From a virus, in IMG/VR virus record IMGVR_UViG_3300032307_000516, positions 1 to 64,000 of that record: a stretch of DNA of 64,000 nt. The stretch is one strand, 5' to 3'. The position numbers and the translations under genes are program-made. The notes below the pieces were generated by a model. It made no database searches. It saw only the letters and a program-made list of their open reading frames with translations, and was not told the origin of the DNA. Within the stretch, counting starts at the first letter, position 1; the number at the start of each line of letters is the position of its first letter. This document shows positions 49,327-59,192 of this stretch, piece after piece.

Positions 49327-50481
49327 ATGAAAAAGAAATTGTTTCCTTGGATAATAGCACTCTCGGCTTTAGCTGTCTCCGGATCTGCTGCATTCTATTC
49401 AGTATCAGGATTAGGTAAAATGTTTGCTGGAGCTTCTTTGCAAGTTATGGTTCTTGCAGGCAGTCTAGAATTTGCAAAACTTGTAACGGCTTCACTTTTG
49501 TACCAATATTGGACTTCTCTTAATAGATTGCTCAAAGTTTACCTATCTATAGCCACTCTTATTTTGATTTTAATAACGTCTGCTGGGATTTACGGGTTCT
49601 TGTCAGCTGCTTATCAAGAAACAGCTTTTAAAGTCCAGAATCAGGACAAAAACATCGAAATATTGGATAAGAATATTTCCATAATCAAAACTGAAATAGC
49701 CAATTACGAATCACAGGTTAAGCAGAAAAATGATAGGGTATCACAATTAACTACGATTAGAACAAATCTTCAATCCACACAGGATGTATTAATAGAAAAG
49801 GGGAAATCTACCAACGCTGTTAGACAGCAAATTAAAGATGTTGATTCAGAGATCAAAAGAGTAGATTCCGAGGTATCAGCACTTAATGATTCAATATCTT
49901 CTAAAAATAGTAAAATATCTTTAATCGAAACCAATAAACTAGACGTATCCTCCGACTCAGATCTTGCTAAAGAAGTTGGACCACTTAAATATATTGCCGA
50001 ATTAACTGGAAAGGGATTGGGTGAGATTGTGAATTGGTATATTATAGTACTGATGCTAGTTTTTGATCCACTAGCAATAGCTTTAGTTATTGCTGCAAAC
50101 TTTGCATTTCAGAAATCCAAAGATGACGAGGGAGTAGATACAAAAAATAAAATAACAGAAGAAAACAAAAAAGATGATATGAAAGATGTAGCTAAAAAAT
50201 TATGGGGGACTTTAACCAAATTTACAAGAAGAAAAAACAAATCCTCTAATGAAGATACCAAGGATCCAATTATAGAAGAAGCACTTACTCCGAAAAAGGA
50301 ATCACCTTTCATATCTGTTTCTGATATAGTCAAAGAAGATTTGGTAGATAATAAGAATGAGGAGGAGATTCAAGAGAGTGAAGAGGATAAATACAATAGG
50401 GAAATGGAAGAATATAAGAGAAGAAGGGATAGATTCAGAAACAATCCTGGAAACCAAGGCCCATTAAGAAGAACGAGATGA
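49327..50481 (+). CDS. Membrane protein with periplasmic coiled coil
   Basis: 384 residues. Three or four membrane segments (about 7-25, 35-55, 70-92 and 235-262) with a long coiled coil (100-215, KNISIIKTEIANYESQVKQK) between the third and fourth, then a charged cytoplasmic tail. The layout recalls phage membrane proteins of unknown role found in many large myoviruses. Functions in lysis timing or superinfection exclusion are possible. Overlaps the next gene by 4 bp. Confidence 0.65.
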   Translation: MKKKLFPWIIALSALAVSGSAAFYSVSGLGKMFAGASLQVMVLAGSLEFAKLVTASLLYQYWTSLNRLLKVYLSIATLILILITSAGIYGFLSAAYQETAFKVQNQDKNIEILDKNISIIKTEIANYESQVKQKNDRVSQLTTIRTNLQSTQDVLIEKGKSTNAVRQQIKDVDSEIKRVDSEVSALNDSISSKNSKISLIETNKLDVSSDSDLAKEVGPLKYIAELTGKGLGEIVNWYIIVLMLVFDPLAIALVIAANFAFQKSKDDEGVDTKNKITEENKKDDMKDVAKKLWGTLTKFTRRKNKSSNEDTKDPIIEEALTPKKESPFISVSDIVKEDLVDNKNEEEIQESEEDKYNREMEEYKRRRDRFRNNPGNQGPLRRTR

Positions 50482-51062
50482 TAAAACCAATTTATACAAC
50501 AAATCCGGAGTACATAAAGTTCTTAGATTGTAATCCTGCGGTCTATAGAAGAGTAGCATTCCAATCTTGTAATTTAGATATAAAAGAAGGATCAAAGGTT
50601 TTGTCTACTATATCATTATGTGACTTTAAATTGGAATCATTAGGAAGCGGGGATCTTGGAGGATGTGGAGGATCTTTAAAAAGAAATATAACTTTAAAAG
50701 CTTCTTCTAATTATGTACTAACAGCGCCGGAAGTAGGTCAAGAGCAAGGGGAGGTTCAGCTGATTGTAATAAAGGTTAAGTACGATAGTAAAATAGATCC
50801 AGCGGATAGGTATTTGACTTGGGAATATAAGGGAAATGCTTATCCTATAAATTCTCTTATGGTTTTAACCGGTAGAACAGAACCAGGGATACCTTGGCAA
50901 GGATGGGATTTAAGTTATTACTCTAACAATCCTCCTTCTCCAGACTTTTCACCCCATATATTTCCACCGATTACTTCTCCGGATTTAACTTTCGGAGGTA
51001 TTATGTTTACCAACCCTAATCAGTCTTATGATGCTGAACTAGAAATATTTGTTTTTAACTAA
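50478..51062 (+). CDS. Virion protein A of a paralogous pair
   Basis: 194 residues, beta-rich, with an internal Cys pattern (FQSCNLDIKEGSKVLSTISLCD) shared with the next gene. It precedes fibre genes and is overlapped by one base with its paralogue. Fibre-base or baseplate-decoration protein is my guess. Confidence 0.5.
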   Translation: MIKPIYTTNPEYIKFLDCNPAVYRRVAFQSCNLDIKEGSKVLSTISLCDFKLESLGSGDLGGCGGSLKRNITLKASSNYVLTAPEVGQEQGEVQLIVIKVKYDSKIDPADRYLTWEYKGNAYPINSLMVLTGRTEPGIPWQGWDLSYYSNNPPSPDFSPHIFPPITSPDLTFGGIMFTNPNQSYDAELEIFVFN

Positions 51063-51616
51063 TGGCTACACCACCTCTAGTATGTAATACTATTCCTTTC
51101 GAAGGAGCTATCTTCCAAAGATGTAACCTACAGGTTATTAACGGAACAACTGTAATTAGAGAAATCTCTTTATGTGACACAGACATAACGATAAACAATT
51201 TTTCGAGCTTTTCTGGATGCGTCTATGGTAACTCGACACTTCTATTAAACTCTGAAGGACTTGGAGAGCTTTCTTTTATAATGATAAAAGCAACATATCC
51301 TACTACTTTACCAGTAGCTAGTAGATTTATAAATATAATCTATGATGGAGCTTATTTGCCGATGTCAAATTTAACTATATTAACAGGCAATCCTAGTGAT
51401 TATTCACCAAATTTTCCAGGTAGAGGATGGGATTTAGATCCTAATGGAAGCGATATCGAATCTCCTTTCTTCAGCCAAGGAGGTATGTTACTCTATAATC
51501 CTCATAGTGTTAGGGTAAACGTTGAGGTGATATTAGCTGGAGGATTTTCAACTTCCAACGGATCATCAAACGATTTTATCGTTTCGGAAGATGGAGATTT
51601 TATAATGTCCGAATAA
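51062..51616 (+). CDS. Virion protein B of a paralogous pair
   Basis: 184 residues, homologous to the preceding gene (FQRCNLQVINGTTVIREISLCD, and a shared GWDL motif: GRGWDL here and WQGWDL in the neighbour). Translationally coupled to it (TAATGG). Confidence 0.5.
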   Translation: MATPPLVCNTIPFEGAIFQRCNLQVINGTTVIREISLCDTDITINNFSSFSGCVYGNSTLLLNSEGLGELSFIMIKATYPTTLPVASRFINIIYDGAYLPMSNLTILTGNPSDYSPNFPGRGWDLDPNGSDIESPFFSQGGMLLYNPHSVRVNVEVILAGGFSTSNGSSNDFIVSEDGDFIMSE

Positions 51617-51629
51617 AAAAAATTATAAA

Positions 51630-52865
51630 ATGTCGAATAGAAAAAGACCTATATCTAATTATCCAACCGCTGAACAATTTACAGATGGTGATTTTTTATT
51701 GGGGCTGCACGAGGGAAAAACATCCAAATTTCCTCAAACAATAATAACTTCAGCAGGTCCTACAGGTGATAGCGGAACCAGTGGAACATCAGGATTATCT
51801 GCTTTAGGCTTACCATCAAAAGTTATTTTTACTGATAATACAGGATGGACATATGATGGAACTGCGGGAACTAATACTAAAACTTTCACATTCTCAACTC
51901 CATTTCAAAATACCAACTATTCTGCGGATTTAATTTGGCAACTTGCGGACTTTGATGCTACCGCTCATAGTAATAGTTTTAGTGATAATTTTGGGTCAGT
52001 AATATTCCTAAATAAAACAGCATCTTCAATAGATGTTGAATTTGATTATGTTTCATCCGATATATCGGGATTACCAGGTTTTAATGCCCGTTTAGTTTTG
52101 ATTGCAGAAGGGGAAAGTAATGGGTCAGGTATAAATGGTACATCGGGCACTAGCGGAACATCAGGATCAAGTGGAGCCAGTGGTTCTTCAGGTACTTCAG
52201 GAACATCAGGAATAAATGGAACTAGCGGATCTTCTGGAACATCAGGATCTTCTGGAACATCAGGAACTAGTGGATCTTCTGGAACATCAGGAACTAGTGG
52301 ATCTTCTGGAACATCAGGTTCATCGGGTACTTCTGGAACATCAGGAACTAGTGGATCTTCGGGAACATCAGGATCTTCGGGAACATCAGGATCTTCGGGA
52401 ACATCAGGAACTAGTGGATCTTCTGGAACATCAGGTTCATCGGGTACTTCTGGAACATCAGGATCTAGTGGCACAGCAGGAACTTCAGGATCTAGCGGAA
52501 CTTCTTTTTCGTCACCCTATACTGGAAACATACAAATAAACGGACAGGCGTGGATTACTGCTGACGCAAACGGAAACACCACATCAACAACAGCTGTTGA
52601 TTGGAATAATGGAAATATACAGACCTTCACACTAAACGCTAACCCAACAACTTTTACTTTTAGCAACGGACAAGCAGGAGCTACTTACATTTTAATAATA
52701 AGACAAAATTCCTCAGGTTCATATACAGTGAGCTGGCCTGGAACAGTAGCTTGGTCTGGAGCTTCAACTCCAACTATGACTCCAACCGCTAATAGATATG
52801 ATGTTTATACATTTATTTATGATGGTACTAAATACTTTGGATCGTATGTACAAAACTTTACGTAA
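51630..52865 (+). CDS. Collagen-like tail fibre protein 2
   Basis: 411 residues. N-terminal attachment region, a first small globular domain (about residues 60-160), a Gly-X-Y stalk of GTS/GSS triplets (about 170-290), and a C-terminal jelly-roll-like domain (300-411). Same triplet vocabulary as the giant fibre at the left end. Overlaps the next gene's ATG by one base. Confidence 0.8.
   Translation: MSNRKRPISNYPTAEQFTDGDFLLGLHEGKTSKFPQTIITSAGPTGDSGTSGTSGLSALGLPSKVIFTDNTGWTYDGTAGTNTKTFTFSTPFQNTNYSADLIWQLADFDATAHSNSFSDNFGSVIFLNKTASSIDVEFDYVSSDISGLPGFNARLVLIAEGESNGSGINGTSGTSGTSGSSGASGSSGTSGTSGINGTSGSSGTSGSSGTSGTSGSSGTSGTSGSSGTSGSSGTSGTSGTSGSSGTSGSSGTSGSSGTSGTSGSSGTSGSSGTSGTSGSSGTAGTSGSSGTSFSSPYTGNIQINGQAWITADANGNTTSTTAVDWNNGNIQTFTLNANPTTFTFSNGQAGATYILIIRQNSSGSYTVSWPGTVAWSGASTPTMTPTANRYDVYTFIYDGTKYFGSYVQNFT
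52132..52508 (+). repeat. Gly-X-Y coding repeat array of fibre 2
   Basis: Tandem GGATCTTCTGGAACATCA-type 18-mers with larger duplicated blocks of about 120 bp. Coding, not CRISPR: no unique spacers. Confidence 0.8.
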
Positions 52866-54265
52866 TGATAGTATTTCCGTTTTCTTTTCTATCTGTTCAG
52901 AATAGTTTAATACTGGACTGGGACATACAAAATCAATCATCATATTCAGGAAGCGGATCAACTATAACGGATCTAAGAGGAAATTCTAACGGGACATTAG
53001 TTGGAACAATAGACTACACCTCAGGATACCCTAGTTATTTAACTATTCAGGGTAGCAGCAGTGAGTATATTGTTTCGTCTGTTAATCTAAACTCCAAATT
53101 ATCCCCTACCAATACAGGAACTTCAATATCATATTTTCTTTGGGTTTACCCTACAGGAAACGGTGTTATATTAAACGAACAAGGAACAACGACACCCGCT
53201 AGTAGCTGGCACGATACACAAATTGAAATTGTATCTGGATCATTGAAATTTAGGCTCTGGCAATTAGCTTCTCCTTTTTTAACCTCCAGTACTAGTATAA
53301 CTTTAAATACATGGAATCACATAGGATTAACCTATGATGGTACTAATTTAATCGCATACCTAAACGGGTCGCAAGTAGCTTCCACAACTTCTTTTTCGAG
53401 GCTTACGCCTTACAACGATGGCAGTGGAGTAGGCTTATATTATTCCCTAGGAGCAACTGACAACGCTACAAATATGGGTGACGGCAACGGTGCTACATTT
53501 AGATTCGGCTCATTTCGTGTATATAACACAGGATTAACAGGAACTCAAGTTTTGAATCTTTACAACGACACTAAATCTAGCTACAGCATAGTTACTGATA
53601 GTCTTTTCATGAAATTAGATGCGTCTAATTACACTAGGGGAACTTGGATTGATGAAACAGGTAACGGAAATAATGCAACAATCAACGGAGCTACTTGGCT
53701 GTCATCAGACGGAGGAATATTTGATTTAGATGGTTCTAGTAATACTATTAGTATACCTAATAACTCGTCATTATCCTTATCTGCATCAGTACAAAAAACA
53801 ATACAGGTTTGGGTTAAATTTGACACTTTACCTGCATTGAATGTACAGATTCCAGTCTTTGGTAAGCTTTCTTCTAATTATGGATTTGATGGATATTGGG
53901 GCGGTTTATATTCTAATAGCGGTTTAGTAAGATGTGTTACCAATGGAACAGGTGCACAGAAAATATCTAATTCATCTCTAACAGTTAACTCTAATACATG
54001 GTACCTATTTACTTTTGTTTCACAAATATCATCAACTAGCAATACAACTAAGGTTTATATTAATACTACTGAATACATTACTACTGCTCACGGATCTGAT
54101 TCATATTCGGAATCTAACCCGCTTTATTTGGGATGGATCGGATCTGGTGTTGGATCTGCATACCTTAACGGAAAGATAGGAGCCTGTTATTTCTACACAA
54201 AAGGATTAAGCGTATCGGAGATTACTACAAACTACAATGCTACAAAATCTAAATACGGTTTATAA
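52865..54265 (+). CDS. Fibre/adhesin with two ConA/LamG-like domains
   Basis: 466 residues. Two tandem laminin-G/concanavalin-like lectin units (each with WNHIGLTYDGTNLIAYLNGSQV- or WYLFTFVSQISSTSN-type strands). Begins MIVFPFSFLS, as does the next gene with MIVFPFSFTK, so the N-terminus is probably a shared attachment tag. Likely glycan-binding. Confidence 0.75.
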   Translation: MIVFPFSFLSVQNSLILDWDIQNQSSYSGSGSTITDLRGNSNGTLVGTIDYTSGYPSYLTIQGSSSEYIVSSVNLNSKLSPTNTGTSISYFLWVYPTGNGVILNEQGTTTPASSWHDTQIEIVSGSLKFRLWQLASPFLTSSTSITLNTWNHIGLTYDGTNLIAYLNGSQVASTTSFSRLTPYNDGSGVGLYYSLGATDNATNMGDGNGATFRFGSFRVYNTGLTGTQVLNLYNDTKSSYSIVTDSLFMKLDASNYTRGTWIDETGNGNNATINGATWLSSDGGIFDLDGSSNTISIPNNSSLSLSASVQKTIQVWVKFDTLPALNVQIPVFGKLSSNYGFDGYWGGLYSNSGLVRCVTNGTGAQKISNSSLTVNSNTWYLFTFVSQISSTSNTTKVYINTTEYITTAHGSDSYSESNPLYLGWIGSGVGSAYLNGKIGACYFYTKGLSVSEITTNYNATKSKYGL

Positions 54266-54267
54266 AA

Positions 54268-55617
54268 ATGATAGTATTTCCGTTTTCTTTTACTAAATCT
54301 ACCTCAACTTTAGCCGAGGGTTTAATAATTAAGCTAGATGCTAATGATACATCTAGTTATCCAGGTACAGGAACTAGCGTATTTAATTTACAAAGCGGAT
54401 CTTATAACCACACTTTATCTGGAGCTACATACACTATTCTTGATGGTATTAAATGCTTTGATTGTACAACAGGAACTAATAGAGTTGTGGTAGATAGCAC
54501 AGGTCCCACTTTACCAACCACTGGATACACATACATTACTTGGGCGAGAGTGATATCGAGCAATTCTTCTTTTAGAACCTTACTCTACACGAACTCTCCA
54601 AAATATACACCAATCACCGTACCTAGTGGTACAGATACACTCGGATATTGGGATACGCAGTTCAGAACTTCTGGATATAATCTGACTTCCTCCGAAGAAA
54701 CCTGGGTTCAATTCTCTGTAGTAGGTGATAACTCATCGCAAACATTTTATATCAACGGTGGTCAGGTAGGAAGTACAATTGCTTACGGTTCAGGAGGAAC
54801 TACTCACTGGGGATGGGGTAATAATGATAATACAGTACAGCCTTGGGGTCATGTTGCTAATTTATATTATTACAATAGAAAACTAAGCCTATCTGAAATA
54901 GTAGATCAGTATAATACATTATCCCCAACTTTCTATAACTATGTAAGATCAAATTTAGTTTTATATTTTGATCCGAATAATCCATCTAGCTACGTTTCAG
55001 GATCTACTGTAAATGATCTTTCCGGTAATTCATTAAACGGAACTTTAAGTAGTGTTACATATACAACGCCATCATTCAATTTCGATGGAGCATCATCTCA
55101 AATATCAATCGCAGATAATTCTTTATTAGAGCCAGGAAGTGGTAGCTTCACAGTGGAGGTTTGGGTCAATCAATCTGTATCCGGTAATGATGTTGTACTT
55201 GGTAAATTTAATAACGGAGGCCTTGCACAAAATGTAAGTTACAGTATAAGAACAACAGGTACAACATTTTATGCACAAATAGGATCAGGAAGTGGCAGTG
55301 GTTCGACATTATATATTAATAGCACAAACTTCACTGGAACACTAAACACGTGGTACCAAATTGTTTATGTATTTAAAAACGGAGGAACTAAAACATTAGA
55401 AACTTTCGTAAATGGTTCAAGCATCGGTACTGTAAGCCATAATTTATCAAGCATACTAAATTCAACTAATCCTCTTTATATTGGAAGTTACAATGGAGGT
55501 GAATATTCTCAATGGTTTGCTGGTAAAATAGGAATTACAAGAATCTATAATAAAGCTCTAGATAGTTCAGAAATAGTACAGAATTTTGAAAATGATGCCT
55601 CTAGATATGGACTTTAG
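54268..55617 (+). CDS. Fibre/adhesin with two ConA/LamG-like domains, paralogue
   Basis: 449 residues, same domain order and N-terminal tag as the preceding gene but strongly diverged in binding loops. Ends in a strand and helix (AGKIGITRIYNKALDSSEIV) typical of LamG phage adhesins. Two side-by-side adhesins suggest host-range diversity. Confidence 0.75.
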   Translation: MIVFPFSFTKSTSTLAEGLIIKLDANDTSSYPGTGTSVFNLQSGSYNHTLSGATYTILDGIKCFDCTTGTNRVVVDSTGPTLPTTGYTYITWARVISSNSSFRTLLYTNSPKYTPITVPSGTDTLGYWDTQFRTSGYNLTSSEETWVQFSVVGDNSSQTFYINGGQVGSTIAYGSGGTTHWGWGNNDNTVQPWGHVANLYYYNRKLSLSEIVDQYNTLSPTFYNYVRSNLVLYFDPNNPSSYVSGSTVNDLSGNSLNGTLSSVTYTTPSFNFDGASSQISIADNSLLEPGSGSFTVEVWVNQSVSGNDVVLGKFNNGGLAQNVSYSIRTTGTTFYAQIGSGSGSGSTLYINSTNFTGTLNTWYQIVYVFKNGGTKTLETFVNGSSIGTVSHNLSSILNSTNPLYIGSYNGGEYSQWFAGKIGITRIYNKALDSSEIVQNFENDASRYGL

Positions 55618-55769
55618 GCTATAAATTAAATAAATCTTAGTAAATTATATGATACATACAATAGTATCAACAATAAATAATCTAATAATACCTTAGATGC
55701 AATTTCCGATAAAGCTAATCTAGGAAAATCTTTCTAGATGATGATATATACTAAAAAAGCAAATTAAAA
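55618..55769 (+). other. Intergenic region with hairpin
   Basis: About 150 bp without a supported gene. ATCTAG/CTAGAT hairpin at about 55720-55740. A TATATACTAAAAAAG sequence precedes the next start. Confidence 0.3.
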
Positions 55770-58100
55770 ATGGAAAAAAATATTAATCCAGAGATCAACA
55801 GATTAAACATGGAAACATCTAAGCAAGCAGCGGATTCTCTTAGAGAGTGGGCAGGTCTAGGTGCTTCTAAAGCTCCTGTTGCTTCTTCTTTCCTTAATGG
55901 ATCGACTTCTCAAATGCTTAAAGAATCAAATAACAATGATTTTTCACCAAAATCAAAAGGAAATACATCTTTTAGTTTCGGACTTACTAACACAGTTTCA
56001 GCACTTAAAAATTCGAGTATTTATGAATTACCAGCAGGTAAAATTCTTCTTGAAAAATACGAATTCCTTCTTTTTAATAAGGGTATCTCTGAAGCTTTCT
56101 TAATCGAAGGATTAATTGAAGACCTTAGATCTTTTTCTTGGGAAAATTCAGTTGCACCGGTTTTAGAAAACTTATCTGACACTTATGAAAAAAATAGAAG
56201 AGAGGTTGAGGTTTTAAAAACATATGAAACTATCAAAGGAACTTCTGGGAAAGAATTATTCTCTGATGCAACTTCTCAAATGAAAAATTGGTTAGTATCT
56301 GAAAGAAGAACATCAGATACTTTAATCCATGGTCTTAAAAGATTTGGGTTTAATCCAATGGTTAGAAATTTAGTTAGTTTCCTTTCCATTTATGAAAATA
56401 ATGAAACTGGTAAATTTAACGTAGGATATGATAATGATGTTTGTGAAGTTACTAACATTTATTCACCAGTTCACGTAAACGAGAACGAATCTATATTCTA
56501 TGCTTCTGGTAAATTCTTCAAATTAGATGGAGATACTAATAGCATCTTCGAATGCGAAATGGACGATGTTCCTGCTGAACTTTCTGACAAAGCTCAAGTA
56601 TTAGCTGATAGAGATATTAAAATTGGTAACAATAAGATCTCTTTAAATCTTGGAAATAATAGAATAGAGATCGTATTTGAAAACGAGTCTAAAAACATTT
56701 ACTTTGACGGTAAACAAATAAATGAGGAAGATCTTCCAGCAGTAGTTAGTGTTTCAACCAATAATCTATTAGAAGGATCAAATCACAAGATTGCAAAAGC
56801 GGTATTTGTTTCTAATGTAGCTGAAGAATTAGTTGATCTTGACTTCGGTAAGAAGATCAAATCTAAAATCTACGAAGGAGTAGAAGCTAACATCTTCAAA
56901 ATCGAAGGTAAAATATACGTACAAACTGTTAATCCTTCAATGAGACTTAACAAAATGTATGAAGCAAATGCAACTCAAGCTATTAACATCGTACAAGATT
57001 TCCTTAAATATGATATCTCTGAATCTCTTACAGAATTCTTAGACGGAGAAAAAGCTTTCTTAAGCATCATGAAAAATGATAAGAAAGAGATCGTTAATAA
57101 TATTGAAATCTTAGAAAGTGAATTAAGAAAAATAGACCAAGCTAAGGAACAAAATCCTTTACTCGCAAATTCTCAAGAATTAAATTCTTTACAAGAGGGA
57201 ATCGAAAACGAAATTGAATCTCTTAAAGATAGATGGAATCAAATTAATGTCGAGATTTCTAGATTCGAGAATAAAGCTAAAGTGGTTGATTCAGTTAATG
57301 AAGATATGGGATATCCAATTGACACTGAAGTTAGAGTAAAAAGAAATGGTGTTAAAGGTAAAGTAATAGGTGTTGACGGAAGCTCAAAAACTTATACAGT
57401 GCTTTTTAAGGAGGGTAAGACCGGAGAATATTTTTTCTCTGACGTAGAGGATCTTACCGACGAAGTAGAAAACTATGATATTAAAGCACCTGAATTAGAT
57501 CTTGAATTTAGCGCGGATCTTACAAACGAGTCAGAGGAAAACTTTGCAGCTGCTCCAGATAAAGCATCTGCTAGCCACTACGATAAAGTTTTTATGAGTA
57601 TGTACAAAAAACATTTATCTGCTGCTCCTGATAAAAAAACTGGAGCATCTCCTAAATTTGTTGAAGATTCAAAGAATGCTAATTTAGCTTCTGTTTCGAA
57701 TTCAGGAAAAAAATCACCTTTAACTGGAAGAGGAGTTAAAAACGTTTCTGGAATGGCTACTTCACCTAAAGGAAGTGCAGGAAAGGGTAAAAACTTTATA
57801 GATAATCCTTCAAATGCAGATTTAGCTGATGCACCTGGATCTAAAATTAAAACTCCAGGTAAATTCATTCAGGATCTTAAAAATATGAATTTGTCTTTAA
57901 AAGAAAGCCAAAAAAATTCACACATCGAAAAGGCTCCTAAAGCAAAAGTTGAGAAGCCAAAAAAATTCATAGAAAACGAAGATGATGCTAATTTAGCTGA
58001 TGCTCACGGTAACAGCAAAAAAAATGGTAAAAAATTCGTAGAAGATATGAATAGAGCAGGACTTTCTAAAGCACCTGCTTCGAAATCAAAAAAAAAGTAA
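55770..58100 (+). CDS. Large structural/scaffold-like protein with 5 C-terminal repeats
   Basis: 776 residues. Helical N-terminus, a beta-rich middle (about 200-420), a coiled coil (about 440-520) and a KOW-like short domain (VKRNGVKGKVIGVDGSSKTYTV near 530). The last 150 residues contain five degenerate copies of K-x-F-[IV]-[EDQ]-[DN]-x-x-N-A-[DN]-L-[AS]. Frame ends in A AAA AAG TAA, a canonical -1 slippery site with an open -1 frame beyond (next entry). It lies between the fibre genes and the late sigma/portal genes; a head core or prohead role is possible. Confidence 0.6.
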   Translation: MEKNINPEINRLNMETSKQAADSLREWAGLGASKAPVASSFLNGSTSQMLKESNNNDFSPKSKGNTSFSFGLTNTVSALKNSSIYELPAGKILLEKYEFLLFNKGISEAFLIEGLIEDLRSFSWENSVAPVLENLSDTYEKNRREVEVLKTYETIKGTSGKELFSDATSQMKNWLVSERRTSDTLIHGLKRFGFNPMVRNLVSFLSIYENNETGKFNVGYDNDVCEVTNIYSPVHVNENESIFYASGKFFKLDGDTNSIFECEMDDVPAELSDKAQVLADRDIKIGNNKISLNLGNNRIEIVFENESKNIYFDGKQINEEDLPAVVSVSTNNLLEGSNHKIAKAVFVSNVAEELVDLDFGKKIKSKIYEGVEANIFKIEGKIYVQTVNPSMRLNKMYEANATQAINIVQDFLKYDISESLTEFLDGEKAFLSIMKNDKKEIVNNIEILESELRKIDQAKEQNPLLANSQELNSLQEGIENEIESLKDRWNQINVEISRFENKAKVVDSVNEDMGYPIDTEVRVKRNGVKGKVIGVDGSSKTYTVLFKEGKTGEYFFSDVEDLTDEVENYDIKAPELDLEFSADLTNESEENFAAAPDKASASHYDKVFMSMYKKHLSAAPDKKTGASPKFVEDSKNANLASVSNSGKKSPLTGRGVKNVSGMATSPKGSAGKGKNFIDNPSNADLADAPGSKIKTPGKFIQDLKNMNLSLKESQKNSHIEKAPKAKVEKPKKFIENEDDANLADAHGNSKKNGKKFVEDMNRAGLSKAPASKSKKK

Positions 58101-58348
58101 ATACACAAAAAATAATTGAGTCTGTTACCGGCAATCCTGAAGAGGGGCTTGGTAACAGACTCAATTTTATTTTAGACGATTTGAAAGATTGTCTAATAAA
58201 AATAGAAGAATTGGAAACTTCTAGTAAGGAACACGGTAAGATAGGAATAGAAACAATTAGAAATTCTAGGAAAGATTTGGAACAATTAAGGGTAAATTTA
58301 GAAAAACAACTGCAAAAGCTCCAAAATAATCTCCCAGAAGAACAATGA
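58097..58348 (+). CDS. -1 frame extension of the 776-aa protein (probable programmed frameshift)
   Basis: From GTA at 58097 the -1 frame is open for 83 codons to TGA at 58346-58348, which overlaps the next ATG. It encodes a credible helical segment (DDLKDCLIKIEELE, RKDLEQLRVNLEKQLQKLQ) but has no ATG or convenient GTG/TTG near its start. The slippery heptamer AAAAAAG (58091-58097) and a perfect 12-bp stem (58118-58129 with 58151-58162) are just where a frameshift needs them. A separate gene with a rare start is the alternative. Confidence 0.55.
   Translation, partial: VNTQKIIESVTGNPEEGLGNRLNFILDDLKDCLIKIEELETSSKEHGKIGIETIRNSRKDLEQLRVNLEKQLQKLQNNLPEEQ
58118..58162 (+). promoter_or_regulatory. 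12-bp stem-loop, putative frameshift stimulator
   Basis: GAGTCTGTTACC pairs perfectly with GGTAACAGACTC around a 21-nt loop. 20 nt separate it from the slippery site, longer than the usual 5-9. Confidence 0.5.
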
Positions 58349-58701
58349 TCTACGTAAAAAACAAAGAACTAAAAAGAGCACTTTTAGAAAGCAAAGAAAA
58401 AGGCCAGCTCACAGGAGAAACCGTTGAAATGTTTACACTTATAGTAAACGGTATGTCCAAAACCCATTCCTATAGAGATAACGAAGACAGAGAAGACTGT
58501 ATATCCTCAGGATTAGAGGATTTAGTTAAATACTGGAATCGTTACGATCCAGCAAAATCGGATAATCCATTTGCATTCATATCTCAAATAGCACACAACG
58601 GGATGAAAAAAGGATGGAAAAAAATTCACCCACCAAAATCAATTAAAACTATTCCTTTCTCGAGAATAGTAAGAGAAGAGAACTCCGTCTATAACGTTTA
58701 A
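58345..58701 (+). CDS. 55: Late-transcription sigma factor, T4 gp55 family
   Basis: 118 residues, shorter than T4 gp55 (185). YVKNKELKRALL at the start and DCISSGLEDLVKYWNRYDPAKSDNPFAFISQIAHN follow the gp55 sigma-2-like core (T4: YVNNKELLQAII and a NP-A-I-QA stretch). The C-terminal clamp-binding tail is not obvious. Directs host RNA polymerase to TATAAATA-like late promoters; one exact TATAAATA is at 24652. Confidence 0.8.
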   Translation: MIYVKNKELKRALLESKEKGQLTGETVEMFTLIVNGMSKTHSYRDNEDREDCISSGLEDLVKYWNRYDPAKSDNPFAFISQIAHNGMKKGWKKIHPPKSIKTIPFSRIVREENSVYNV

Positions 58702-58703
58702 TT

Positions 58704-59192
58704 GTGGATATTAAAAAGTTAAAACCGAATGGAAAGTGGAAGTCTGGTAAATATTTTCCAAACAACCCAGAAAAGTACATCGGTGATATCCATAATATAA
58801 TATACAGAAGCTCTTGGGAAAGAAAATTTTGTCAATATTGTGACATAAATCCTAACATATTAAAATGGAGTTCTGAACCTCTTTCAATACCTTATTGGAG
58901 TCCTATCGATAAGAAAGAGCATAAATATTTTGTTGATTACTATATACAAGTAAAAAAAGCAGATCAAACAATAGAAAATTGGTTTATAGAGATCAAACCT
59001 GAAAATCAATACGACATAACAAAGCGTCCACAAGAACCTACCGGTAATTTAACTGAAAAGAAAATCAGAAATTATAATGAGAAGCTTAAGACGTGGATAA
59101 TAAATAGAGCAAAGTTTGAAGCTGCAACAAGATTTGCCGAAGCAAGAGGTTATAAATTTGGAGCTATCAACGAAAGCTTTATAATGAGATGA
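58704..59192 (+). CDS. 4: Head completion nuclease, T4 gp4 family
   Basis: 162 residues, GTG start 2 bp after the gp55 stop. NPEKYIGDIHNIIYRSSWERKF and LKWSSEPLSIPYWSP are strongly gp4-like; YFVDYYI then WFIEIKPE give the PD-(D/E)XK catalytic set. Needed for head maturation before tail joining in T4. Confidence 0.9.
   Translation: MDIKKLKPNGKWKSGKYFPNNPEKYIGDIHNIIYRSSWERKFCQYCDINPNILKWSSEPLSIPYWSPIDKKEHKYFVDYYIQVKKADQTIENWFIEIKPENQYDITKRPQEPTGNLTEKKIRNYNEKLKTWIINRAKFEAATRFAEARGYKFGAINESFIMR

Noticed and set aside
52132-52508. Possible CRISPR array or satellite repeat
   Set aside because: The repeats are contiguous coding units without unique spacers and no cas genes are present.
58118-58175. 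Intrinsic terminator at the 12-bp stem
   Set aside because: No clean T tract follows and an open coding frame runs through it; kept as possible frameshift stimulator.
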